From: Lactobacillus kimbladii
Lineage (GTDB): Bacteria; Bacillota; Bacilli; Lactobacillales; Lactobacillaceae
Length of the DNA stretch: 64,000 nt
Assembly: GCF_000970755.1 (NCBI RefSeq)
Contig: NZ_KQ034007.1
Span: 352,644 to 416,643 of the forward strand
Direction: 5' to 3'
Shown: positions 8,577 through 16,975 of the stretch, one piece after another
Layout of the letters: each line of letters begins with the position of its first letter
How positions within the stretch are numbered: the first letter of the stretch is position 1
Translations under genes and position numbers: made by a program
The notes under the pieces: generated by a model
Seen by the model: the letters and a program-made list of their open reading frames with translations, nothing else
Databases searched by the model: none
What the model was told of the DNA's origin: nothing

Positions 8577-9467
8577 ATGAAAATTTATATGATTGGCTTA
8601 GGGAAAATGGGCCTGAACTTAGCAATGAATATGAAAAGAAATCATTATCAAATTACTGGGTTTGATATTAGTTCAAAAGCATTAAGTAATGCAAATAATA
8701 AAGGAATTAATACTATTTCTGATCTTAAATTAATTGCCACTGATAAAAAAGCAAAAGTAATTTGGGTAATGCTTCCACCAGGAGAAATTACAAATGATAC
8801 TTTAAAAAAATTAGAAAGTATTTTATTTAAAGACGATATTGTAATTGATGGCGGAAATTCTGATTACCATGATTCAATAAAAAGAGCTGATGAATTTAAG
8901 CAAAAAGGAATCCCTTTTTTAGATATTGGTACTTCAGGTGGAACTTATGGTGCATTACACGGAGCAAATTTTATGGTAGGTGGGAGTGAGAGTGCATATA
9001 AAAAAATTGCACCTCTATTGAAATCTATTTCAGCTACTAACGGTTTACTTTATTGTGGAAAATCTGGTTCCGGTCACTATCTAAAGATTATACATAATGC
9101 AATTTTACATTCAGAATTAGAAGTATTAGGTGAGGGCTTTTCGCTGCTTCATGCCAGCCCGTTTAATTACAATTTAGAAGAAGTTGCCTCTGCTTGGAAT
9201 AAATCAGCAGTTATTAGAGGTTGGCTAATGAAGTTGATGAGTGAAATTTTTAAAAATGATGCGAAGCTTTCCGATGTAAATACTACTATACACTCAAGTT
9301 CAGCTGCTATAGAAGCAATGAAGTCAGCTTTTGATTTAAATGTTCCTGTTCCGATGTTTGGTGTAACTCTTACTATGAGGCAAAGAACGCAAACTACTGA
9401 TACATATAGTGCCAGAGTAATTAATTCGTTAAGAAAAGAAATTGGTGGCTACAATGAAAAGAAATAA
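8577..9467 (+). CDS. 6-phosphogluconate dehydrogenase-like protein (short GntZ/YqeC type)
   Basis: A 296-residue enzyme of the 6-phosphogluconate/hydroxyisobutyrate dehydrogenase superfamily. The N-terminal Rossmann motif is GLGKMGLNLAMN. The substrate loop is GTSGGTYGALHGANFMVGG, and KIIHNAI carries the expected catalytic Lys and the following His-Asn. At about 300 residues it belongs to the short, decarboxylating class (GntZ/YqeC), which makes ribulose-5-phosphate from 6-phosphogluconate, rather than the 470-residue Gnd. It lies 13 bases after the PRD regulator and overlaps the next gene, so it is part of the PTS operon. A related aldonate phosphate could be the real substrate. Confidence 0.82.
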   Translation: MKIYMIGLGKMGLNLAMNMKRNHYQITGFDISSKALSNANNKGINTISDLKLIATDKKAKVIWVMLPPGEITNDTLKKLESILFKDDIVIDGGNSDYHDSIKRADEFKQKGIPFLDIGTSGGTYGALHGANFMVGGSESAYKKIAPLLKSISATNGLLYCGKSGSGHYLKIIHNAILHSELEVLGEGFSLLHASPFNYNLEEVASAWNKSAVIRGWLMKLMSEIFKNDAKLSDVNTTIHSSSAAIEAMKSAFDLNVPVPMFGVTLTMRQRTQTTDTYSARVINSLRKEIGGYNEKK

Positions 9468-9762
9468 TAAAATATTTTATTGGTACAAATTTGATAAAAA
9501 AAAGAATTCATACGAATGGAATACATGTGTCAGTTATTTAAGACTGCTTTTTATTTTGATAGGTGTAGTTTTTTGCATAACAAATAACATTTTAGCTGCT
9601 ATTATTGATTGTATATGTTTGGGGATTTTTTACTTTGCTTATGCTAAGCAAAATCATAAGCTTATAGTAATACTAAATAATGAAAATAACTTGGTAAAAA
9701 TAACAGGTTACAGGTACTCTCTATACAATCCACTAACTATTTATCTGAGAAAGGTAATTTGA
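9454..9762 (+). CDS. Small membrane protein in the fructose-family PTS operon
   Basis: About 102 residues, not recognised. It has a basic, aromatic start (KRNNKIFYWYKFDKKKN), two hydrophobic segments (about residues 26-60) and a polar C-terminal part resembling a small beta domain (NHKLIVILNNENNLVKITGYRYSLYN). The ATG at 9454 is preferred over an upstream TTG at 9442. It overlaps the dehydrogenase end by 14 bases, and the EIIA gene follows two bases after its stop, so it is embedded in the operon. An accessory role in transport or envelope is conceivable but unproven. Confidence 0.65.
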   Translation: MKRNNKIFYWYKFDKKKNSYEWNTCVSYLRLLFILIGVVFCITNNILAAIIDCICLGIFYFAYAKQNHKLIVILNNENNLVKITGYRYSLYNPLTIYLRKVI

Positions 9763-9763
9763 A

Positions 9764-10231
9764 TTGAGTGTAAAAAATAATAGCATTATAGACGTAAGAA
9801 ATGTAGTTCTGAATGCCACCGTAAAGTCAAAGAAAGAAGCACTTAGATACTTATGCAATCTGCTTGAAGAGAATGGCTATATCACTAATAAAAATATTTT
9901 TTTGGAAGATGTATTAAGAAGAGAGACTATAGGCCCAACCGGAATGGAGAATGGTATTGCAATTCCACATGGCGAATCTGAAGTAGCTAAGGTTGCTACT
10001 ATAGCAGTTTTAAGGACAGAAAATGATTTAGTTTGGGAAAGCTTGGATAAGAAACCAATACATTTAATCTTTTTGATGGTTGTACCGTCAACTAATCGGA
10101 ATGTTCAACAATTAAAAATGCTTTCTCATCTTTCAGCAGCCCTAACGCACCCAGAGGTTCAAACAAAATTGCTTAATGAAACAAGTAGAAATAGGTTTAA
10201 GAAAATTTTAGAAGAAAATGAGGAGAAATAA
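9764..10231 (+). CDS. PTS fructose-family EIIA subunit
   Basis: A 155-residue cytosolic phosphocarrier of the fructose/mannitol EIIA family. The motif GPTGMENGIAIPHGES holds the phospho-histidine at residue 69. The start is a TTG preceded by AAGGT, two bases after the small membrane protein. EIIB and EIIC follow at two- to 23-base gaps. In this system the three PTS domains are separate proteins, unlike the fused EIIBCA at 19950. Confidence 0.9.
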   Translation: MSVKNNSIIDVRNVVLNATVKSKKEALRYLCNLLEENGYITNKNIFLEDVLRRETIGPTGMENGIAIPHGESEVAKVATIAVLRTENDLVWESLDKKPIHLIFLMVVPSTNRNVQQLKMLSHLSAALTHPEVQTKLLNETSRNRFKKILEENEEK

Positions 10232-10233
10232 AT

Positions 10234-10560
10234 ATGAATTTTGTAGGTGTTACATCTTGTACTATAGGTATTGCTCATACCTATATGGCTAGAGAAAAAT
10301 TACTTCAAGCTGCAAAAGAATTAGGAATGAATGGCTTTGTCGAAACTCAAGGAAGTGGAGGAGTAGAAAATAAATTGACAGAAGAAAATATTAGAAATGC
10401 AGATGCTGTAATTATTGCAGCAGATGTGGCTATAGCTGATAAAGATCGCTTCAAGGGGAAACCTGTCATAAGTGTAGATACGAATATGGCAATTCAAAAG
10501 CCGAAAAGTTTACTTAAAACAGTTGAAAAGAAGTTAAAAGCAGCTGGAAAGCTTAATTAG
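10234..10560 (+). CDS. PTS fructose-family EIIB subunit
   Basis: A 108-residue EIIB. The phosphorylation loop reads VTSCTIGIAHTYMA with Cys9; most relatives have C-P-T-G at this loop, so the Pro-Thr pair is replaced by Thr-Ile while Cys, Gly and the AHT segment are kept. It lies two bases after the EIIA gene with the site GAGGAG. It transfers phosphate from EIIA to the sugar bound by the EIIC at 10584. Confidence 0.88.
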   Translation: MNFVGVTSCTIGIAHTYMAREKLLQAAKELGMNGFVETQGSGGVENKLTEENIRNADAVIIAADVAIADKDRFKGKPVISVDTNMAIQKPKSLLKTVEKKLKAAGKLN

Positions 10561-10583
10561 TAGTGTTTTTAGAGGAAAATAAT

Positions 10584-11645
10584 ATGTATAAAAATATATT
10601 TAAGTTACAAAATCTTAAAAAGCATTTCCTTAGTGGTCTGTCTTTTATGATACCAGTCATTATTATGTCAGGATTTTGTACTGCAATTGGTCGCATTATC
10701 GGCAATACTGAAATTAAAGGCACTTTAGGGTATTATTTATTAACAGCTGGTAACGGTGGCATGTCTATTATGATTGCTGTTTTAGCTGCTGGGATTGGTT
10801 ATTCTATTGCTGGCAAAGCTGCCATCGCACCAGGACTAATGGGCGGATGGTTGTCTACACAAGTAAATGCTTCCTTTCTTGGAGGAATATTTGCCGGCAT
10901 TTTAGCTGGGATTGTTGCATTGTGGCTTTTTAATCTGAAACTTCCAAAAAACGTCAAATCTATTGTCCCTCTAGTTGTTATTCCACTAGTGGGTGGCATT
11001 TTAGAAGTTTTAATGATTGATTATGTTGTAGGTCCACCACTAGCCGCTTTAACGGATGCTGCTGTGAAATTCTTTATAGGTATGAACACTGGATCAAAGT
11101 TTTTATTAGGATTTCTATTAGGTGGCATGACCGGTTTTGATATGGGTGGACCAGTTAATAAAATATCTTTTGCGGTTGTAACAGCTTTTGCTGCTTCCGG
11201 TATTTGGGGGCCTGCTGCGGGTAAGAATGTAGCAGCTATGTGTCCTCCTCTTGGAATAGCTCTTTCAGTTTTAATTTTTGCCAGAAAAAAATATGATGAA
11301 GCAGATAGACAAAATGCTGTAGCTGCAATTATTATGTCAATGTGCCAAGTTACCGAAGGAGCTTTACCATTTGCTTTTAAAGATCCATTAAGAGTTGTAC
11401 CTGCCGTAGTTCTCGGCTCCGGTGTAGCTGATGGTTTAATGTTGTCATGGGGAGTAACTGTCCCCTTACTATCTGGGGGTATATTTACGATTCCTGTAGC
11501 TAATAAACCATTGTTATATTTAGGTGGTCTCTTAATTGGTGCTCTAATAATTGGCATAGTTCTTTCAATTATTAAACCAAAACTTAAGCAAGACGAAAAA
11601 GATGAGACAATTGATGATAATTTGGATATTGATATTGAAATTTAA
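10584..11645 (+). CDS. PTS fructose-family EIIC permease
   Basis: A 353-residue integral membrane permease. Family motifs include GFLLGGMTGFDMGGPVNKISFA, CPPLGIAL and MCQVTEGALPFAFKDPLRV. The ATG at 10584 has AGAGGAAA upstream; an in-frame GTG at 10563 has none. It is the last gene of the PRD-dehydrogenase-PTS operon and is followed by a terminator. Since the neighbouring enzyme is a 6-phosphogluconate dehydrogenase, an aldonate or related sugar acid is a more likely cargo than fructose (inference). Confidence 0.9.
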   Translation: MYKNIFKLQNLKKHFLSGLSFMIPVIIMSGFCTAIGRIIGNTEIKGTLGYYLLTAGNGGMSIMIAVLAAGIGYSIAGKAAIAPGLMGGWLSTQVNASFLGGIFAGILAGIVALWLFNLKLPKNVKSIVPLVVIPLVGGILEVLMIDYVVGPPLAALTDAAVKFFIGMNTGSKFLLGFLLGGMTGFDMGGPVNKISFAVVTAFAASGIWGPAAGKNVAAMCPPLGIALSVLIFARKKYDEADRQNAVAAIIMSMCQVTEGALPFAFKDPLRVVPAVVLGSGVADGLMLSWGVTVPLLSGGIFTIPVANKPLLYLGGLLIGALIIGIVLSIIKPKLKQDEKDETIDDNLDIDIEI

Positions 11646-11689
11646 TAACCTACGCGTAATAAATTCATTTGAAATATAAAAAATAAGAG

Positions 11690-11729
11690 AAAAAGAACTG
11701 TAAACACTATTATATTACAGTTCTTTTTT
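11690..11729. terminator. Bidirectional terminator between convergent genes
   Basis: AAAAGAACTGTAA and TTACAGTTCTTTT form a 13-base perfect inverted repeat with A and T runs on both sides. It serves both the PTS operon (+) and the glycosidase gene (-) that converge here. Confidence 0.85.
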
Positions 11730-11768
11730 CAGTATCTATAAATGTTGATTTCTAATTTTACATAGATT

Positions 11769-13787
11769 CTAAAACAGTATTTGGATTGTCTCTAATGGTG
11801 CTAGAGCTTCATCAATAAAAGCAATGTCATTTTCAACACGAATCTGAACTTGAGTTTTCTTGACCGTATTATTGACCTTTCTAATAATTGTAGCTTCATT
11901 ACTCTTTAATGGTTCTCCTAAGTGCCATTTTATTTGTTGATAGTCGTCTAAAGTAAAGTTGGCTAGCCAAACTTTTTGACCATTCTTTTCAACTAACAGT
12001 TTAACATTAGGCATATCTACTAAATAGTCTACTGGTTTGATACTATCAAGCATTTGCTGCAACAAGCCTTGTTTATAGGTAGTAAATTGCGATTCCCAAC
12101 CATAGCGCAAGTCTTGTTCCATCGGGAGGACAACAATATGCTGGTCGATAACAGCCATAACGTTACCCAATTTTTCATCAACTGCGTTATAGGCAAATGA
12201 CCACACTTTTACAGAACTTTGCGGTTGATAATCAATTTTCAAATAGTTTCCGGTTTGCTGCAACATTGTAATTCGCGGGCTTTCAACACCATCAACTGTC
12301 TGTCCATCTGCCTGTTCAAAAACCTGATAATTTGAACGAACGGGGTGCCACTCGGCTTTTTCAATATGCAGTAAATTGCCTAATTTTCGGTCTAATAAAA
12401 CTTGGACACTTTCACCATCAAGCAACACAAAATTGTTTTTAACTAATTCAGTGACTTGTGCATTTGTTAAGTTGCGTAAAAGTTGGCCAGAAATAGCAAC
12501 TACTTCATTTTTCAATGAAGTTTTTTTACTAATAGGCAGAATTGTTGTAGCAAAACCAAAGGCTCCCAAAAGACTGGCCCAATTCTTTTCGTGAGGTAAC
12601 AGTTCCTCGACATTCTTACCAGTTTTAGTTTGCAAATAGTAACTAGAGTCTTGATCAACTAAAACTTTAATGCCCCGCAGATGGTCTATCGGCAGGCGAT
12701 TTTCTAATAGTTGGTTAACAAACGGTTTAATTTGAGCGAGCATTTCTGCATAGTGCCAACTATCATTGATACCGTTGCCCATCATGTCAAATAAATTAAG
12801 TAAAATTCCCTGACTTCCGATTAGGGCAGAAGTAATAATTTGAAATGCGGTAAATGCAGTTGATTTAACTAAGGGTGAGTACATATAGCTTTCTAATTCT
12901 GGGTATAGTTCGGCATCTTCTCCTAAAAATGCAGCGGTAATGCGGGTATATTCTTCGAAATACCTGCCATATTGTAATGGAGCAACTTCATTATAAGCAG
13001 GTAAATGAGGCCGAGCCACCTTGGGATGTCCTTTTCCAGCCTGGGCCTTAAATAAATTGTCCCAATCACGACCTTCAAGAGCATGCCAATCAGGATAGGA
13101 AGTCATTTGTGCCAGATCTGTCTCAGGACTAACCTTGTGAACAGCCTGCTCAATTATATGCTCAGTTTCAATCATCTCTTGACGAGCCTGATCAAGGTAA
13201 ACTTGTCTTTCTTTAGTAGGTTTCCCCGGTTGCAACATCTTTTTAACAAATTCTGCGCGTGTTTCCTTTTTACCTAATTTCTCATTATAAAGTTGCATGT
13301 GATAATCACAAAAACACATTAATTTAAGTGGTGAATGATTGTAATGGCGGAAATCATCTTCTAGCCATAATCTGCGGGGATGGATGCTGGCATATTGTGC
13401 ATAGGTATTGGCTAAATATTTCCGCCAGGTTGGATCCGCTGGACAAGCCATATCCTTGGCTTTATTACCATCAAGATCAACAAAAGTATTAAAGCCAATT
13501 TCAGGATTAACTTGGTAGCCTCGATCTGAATGCATAATGGTCGTCCAGGGATTTAAACTAGTTGTTACGCCTATCTCAGATAACTTTTTTTGTAACGGCT
13601 TAATTGCATCTAACCATAATTGAGTCTCAGCTTTAGTTAAGTGGCTATGGTTTAATTCTTCACCATTTATAAAAAAAGCAATATCGTCAATTTTGCCTTT
13701 TTTAACAAATTCAATTAGTTTTTCGTCTTTAGTTGGAGTGTTTGCTCTGGGATCAAGCATGTATCTTAAAGTGTAAATAAAAGTCAT
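11769..13787 (-). CDS. Putative glycoside hydrolase, GH42-like architecture
   Basis: A 672-residue protein without a signal peptide. The N-terminal 380 residues look like a TIM barrel, with acidic segments such as RRLWLEDDFRHYNHSP and a cysteine cluster LMCFCDYH. The next part (about 385-500, GIKVLVDQDSSYYL ... VAISGQLLRNLTNAQVTELVKNNFVLLDGE) resembles the GATase-like trimerisation domain of GH42 beta-galactosidases, and a C-terminal beta region follows. I do not recognise an exact family. It is transcribed divergently from the GH31 gene at 13989, about 200 bases apart, which suggests a shared glycan substrate. Called a glycosidase by architecture only. Confidence 0.6.
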   Translation of the reverse strand: MTFIYTLRYMLDPRANTPTKDEKLIEFVKKGKIDDIAFFINGEELNHSHLTKAETQLWLDAIKPLQKKLSEIGVTTSLNPWTTIMHSDRGYQVNPEIGFNTFVDLDGNKAKDMACPADPTWRKYLANTYAQYASIHPRRLWLEDDFRHYNHSPLKLMCFCDYHMQLYNEKLGKKETRAEFVKKMLQPGKPTKERQVYLDQARQEMIETEHIIEQAVHKVSPETDLAQMTSYPDWHALEGRDWDNLFKAQAGKGHPKVARPHLPAYNEVAPLQYGRYFEEYTRITAAFLGEDAELYPELESYMYSPLVKSTAFTAFQIITSALIGSQGILLNLFDMMGNGINDSWHYAEMLAQIKPFVNQLLENRLPIDHLRGIKVLVDQDSSYYLQTKTGKNVEELLPHEKNWASLLGAFGFATTILPISKKTSLKNEVVAISGQLLRNLTNAQVTELVKNNFVLLDGESVQVLLDRKLGNLLHIEKAEWHPVRSNYQVFEQADGQTVDGVESPRITMLQQTGNYLKIDYQPQSSVKVWSFAYNAVDEKLGNVMAVIDQHIVVLPMEQDLRYGWESQFTTYKQGLLQQMLDSIKPVDYLVDMPNVKLLVEKNGQKVWLANFTLDDYQQIKWHLGEPLKSNEATIIRKVNNTVKKTQVQIRVENDIAFIDEALAPLETIQILF

Positions 13788-13916
13788 ATTGTAGTTGCTC
13801 CTGTGTAAAAATCATTATTCATTTTGTCTTAATTTTAGCATAATATGTTACTGCTTATCCTGAGATTTAGGAAGAAAAGCAAATAAGTGGTTGGACAATA
13901 ATTTCGTTATTAGCTA

Positions 13917-13945
13917 TTTATCCTTTCGCAAATTTAGCATATAAT
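13917..13945 (+). promoter_or_regulatory. Promoter of the GH31 gene
   Basis: TTTATC (13917-13922), 17 bases and TATAAT (13940-13945) lie about 45 bases before the GH31 gene. Moderate consensus match. Confidence 0.45.
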
Positions 13946-13988
13946 CAGCTTTATCAAATATTTTAAGAAAGATTAATGTTCTTCTAAT

Positions 13989-16841
13989 ATGAAGGAGGAG
14001 AGAACAATTAATAAAGCAACTAACTCAAATCAAAAAACAGAAACTAGTAATTTAGAATTGCAACATATCACTGAAGTAACTAGACAAACTGGTTATTTTG
14101 AAATTCATTATGCACATGGACTAACTGGCCGTCTCTATATACTAGATTCAAAAACATTCAGGTTATATATTGATCCCAGCCAGAAATTTCAAGAACCAGA
14201 ACAATCTGAAAAAGGATTGCATGCGCAAATTTTCTTGACAGATATTTATAGTGCTAAAGGGATGAACGATGCCAGTCTCCATGTAACCAAAAACGGCTGG
14301 CAAATTGATACGGGTGCAATTGCAATCAATTTAGTTAAAAATGACGCTACAATGAGCGTTACTAAAAACGGTAAGGCGGTATTAAAAGAGGCACGGCCAA
14401 TTAAACTGACAAATTCAGCAACTGTTCAAACTTTAGTTGATCATAATTGTAACTACTTTGGTGGAGGTACCCAAAACGGTCGTTTCACCCTGGCAGGAGA
14501 AAAAATCGAAATTGTTAATACTAATAACTGGGTTGATCAAGGTGTAGCTTCACCTAATCCTTTTTACTGGTCAACTGCTGGTTACGGTGTAATTCGCAAT
14601 ACTTTTAAGCCCGGACACTATGACTTTAATAGCAATTTGAATAACGAGATTACGACTGCTCATGAAGAAAATCGTTTTGATGCCATTTATTTCTTTGCCG
14701 ACTCAGCATATGAATTAATTAATGCATATCATAAGCTAACTGGCAGGCCTGCCCTGACACCAGTTTTCGGCTTTTATGAAGCTCATCTAAATGCATATAA
14801 CCGTGATTATTGGGTTGAGGTCAAATCTGATGAAAAAGGAGCTATCAAATATCCTGATGGCAAGTATTATCGTGAATATCAGCCAAAAGATTTACCGGCA
14901 GAATTAAAACCAAAGTCAATCAGAGAAACGTTAAATGGCGAACACGGTGGTATTTCTTATCAATTTAGTGCAAGAGCCATGCTAGAACAATATTTGCAAA
15001 ATGATATGCCTTTAGGCTGGTTTTTGCCTAATGATGGTTATGGAGCTGGATATGGTCAAACTGATACATTGGCAGGCAACCTTAAGAATTTAGCTGAGTT
15101 TGTTAAATATGCTAATAGCAAAGGTGTTCAAGTAGGACTTTGGACCCAGCAAAATCTTGCTCCAGTAGATCCTGAAAATCCTAAACCAGATGACCGTGAT
15201 TTTGAAAAAGAATTGGTAGCCGGCGTCACTGCGCTTAAGACTGATGAGGCATGGGTTGGCCATGGTTATTCGTTCGGCTTAAATGCTACTCAAAGTACTG
15301 CCAAGATGATTGCCAAAATTAAAGGTGACCAACTGCGACCATTTATTATTACTGTTGATGGCTGGGCAGGAACTCAAAATACCAGTACGGTTTGGACTGG
15401 AGACGAAGTAGGTGGTGAGTGGGAATATATCCGCTTCCAAATACCAACTTATATCGGCGAAGGACTTTCAGGGCAGCCTAATGTGGCGTCAGACATGGAC
15501 GGCATTTTTGGAGGTCAAAAGCCAATTATTAACACTAGAGATTATCAGTGGAAAGCTTTCACCCCAATTCAATTAAATATGGATGGCTGGGGCAAGAATC
15601 CTAAAAACCCATTTGTATTTGGTGGTATTACAAATAAACTTAACCGCGCTTACCTCAAACAAAAATCAATGATGATGCCATATATTTATAGCATCGCAGC
15701 GCAAGCAACCTTTACCAGTAAACCTATGGTGCGTGCAATGTTCTTGGAATATCCTGATGTGCCTCAATTTTATACTAATTTGGTCAGATACCAGTATTTG
15801 TGGGGAGAGAACTTCTTGGTTGCTCCGATTTACCAAGACACTGCCAGTGATGAAGTGGGTAACGATATCAGAAACGAAATATATTTACCAGATAAAAATC
15901 AAGTCTGGATTGATTACTTTACTGGTCAAGAATATCGTGGCGGTCAAGTAATTAATAACTTTGATGCACCATTATGGAAATTGCCTGTATTTGTTAAAGC
16001 AGGAGCAATCGTTCCTGTAGCACCAGCGACGAATACACCTAAGGAATACCTTGATCTGAAAAAACAACGCCAATTTATAGTTTATCCAAGTGGAAACAGC
16101 AGCTTTACAGTTTATGAGGATGATGGCTTTTCTGCTAAGTACCAGCAGGGCGATTATGCTCAAACCAAAGTAAGCAGTCATTTGCTGGACGATGACCTGA
16201 CTATCCAAATTGCTAAAACCAGAGGTACATATGCTGGTTTTGATCCGGAAAAAGTAACAGAAATTGATATCAGAACTAAAAAGGCACCAGAAGCGATCAA
16301 AGTTTTTGTTGGTAGCGAAGAAATTACTTTGACCGAAGTAAATAGTATAGCTGAATTCCGCAACCAAGAAAATTGCTATTTCTTTGATCAAAATTACTTG
16401 GTTAACCCTTATCTAAAAGAATTTAGCACTGATTTAAAGCAAACATTTTTGAGAATAAAACTAGGTCAGACCAATACTAGCCAAAACGAAATAACTGTTA
16501 AAATTGCTGGCATCGATACAAGTGCAACACCGGTTAACAGTTTGCCAGCAGAAGATGATTCTTTGATAGCTCCGACTAATTTGGTACAAGATGATGAAAA
16601 AACTACTGCAGATTCCATCACGGTATCATGGCAACCTGTAGCTGATTGCGATAGTTATCAACTTAAAATTGACAATCTCTTATATACCAATATTAAAAAG
16701 GCAAGCTTTACCCTCAGCAACCTAAGATCTGAAACAGCTCATACTTTTAAAGTCAGAGCGATTAAGAACTTAAAGGCATCTTCTTGGGGAGCAAGAATTA
16801 GTTGCCAAACTAAGAAAGCGGACAAAAATAGCCTTAAATAA
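13989..16841 (+). CDS. GH31 glycosidase with fibronectin type III domain, alpha-N-acetylgalactosaminidase-like
   Basis: About 950 residues. An N-terminal beta-sandwich (about 35-240) precedes the GH31 barrel (about 250-600): ALKTD provides the expected nucleophile Asp419 and VWTGDEVG the acid/base Asp472. The following GEGLSGQPNVASDMDGIFGG resembles the GH31 subgroup of bacterial alpha-N-acetylgalactosaminidases more than alpha-glucosidases. Beta domains follow, then a fibronectin type III domain (about 860-945). No signal peptide is visible, so it probably acts in the cytoplasm. The ATG at 13989 has no ribosome site upstream; a strong AAGGAGG lies inside the first codons and points to an ATT at 14007. 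The specificity is an inference supported by the nearby AgaS and PTS genes. Confidence 0.75.
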   Translation: MKEERTINKATNSNQKTETSNLELQHITEVTRQTGYFEIHYAHGLTGRLYILDSKTFRLYIDPSQKFQEPEQSEKGLHAQIFLTDIYSAKGMNDASLHVTKNGWQIDTGAIAINLVKNDATMSVTKNGKAVLKEARPIKLTNSATVQTLVDHNCNYFGGGTQNGRFTLAGEKIEIVNTNNWVDQGVASPNPFYWSTAGYGVIRNTFKPGHYDFNSNLNNEITTAHEENRFDAIYFFADSAYELINAYHKLTGRPALTPVFGFYEAHLNAYNRDYWVEVKSDEKGAIKYPDGKYYREYQPKDLPAELKPKSIRETLNGEHGGISYQFSARAMLEQYLQNDMPLGWFLPNDGYGAGYGQTDTLAGNLKNLAEFVKYANSKGVQVGLWTQQNLAPVDPENPKPDDRDFEKELVAGVTALKTDEAWVGHGYSFGLNATQSTAKMIAKIKGDQLRPFIITVDGWAGTQNTSTVWTGDEVGGEWEYIRFQIPTYIGEGLSGQPNVASDMDGIFGGQKPIINTRDYQWKAFTPIQLNMDGWGKNPKNPFVFGGITNKLNRAYLKQKSMMMPYIYSIAAQATFTSKPMVRAMFLEYPDVPQFYTNLVRYQYLWGENFLVAPIYQDTASDEVGNDIRNEIYLPDKNQVWIDYFTGQEYRGGQVINNFDAPLWKLPVFVKAGAIVPVAPATNTPKEYLDLKKQRQFIVYPSGNSSFTVYEDDGFSAKYQQGDYAQTKVSSHLLDDDLTIQIAKTRGTYAGFDPEKVTEIDIRTKKAPEAIKVFVGSEEITLTEVNSIAEFRNQENCYFFDQNYLVNPYLKEFSTDLKQTFLRIKLGQTNTSQNEITVKIAGIDTSATPVNSLPAEDDSLIAPTNLVQDDEKTTADSITVSWQPVADCDSYQLKIDNLLYTNIKKASFTLSNLRSETAHTFKVRAIKNLKASSWGARISCQTKKADKNSLK

Positions 16842-16905
16842 GAATGGTAAAGTTTTTCCGATGTAATGATAGTTGTGAAAAAGTTTACTAAAACTCTTGC
16901 TTTTC

Positions 16906-16934
16906 TTTAAAAGGCAACTTTATCAGTATATAAT
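16906..16934 (+). promoter_or_regulatory. Promoter of lacD
   Basis: TTTAAA (16906-16911), 17 bases and a perfect TATAAT (16929-16934) lie 41 bases before the lacD start. Confidence 0.5.
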
Positions 16935-16975
16935 AATAGTTGTGCGATTAAAGAAAATGTTAAAGGAGATATATA

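Noticed and set aside
11021-11557. 178-residue minus-strand frame opposite the fructose-family EIIC
   Set aside because: Long only because the sense gene is rich in Gly/Ala codons; no homology-like motif, no start signal, fully inside a clear gene.
16868-16890. Possible cre site TGTGAAAAAGTTTACT before lacD
   Set aside because: It lacks the central CG that defines cre sites.
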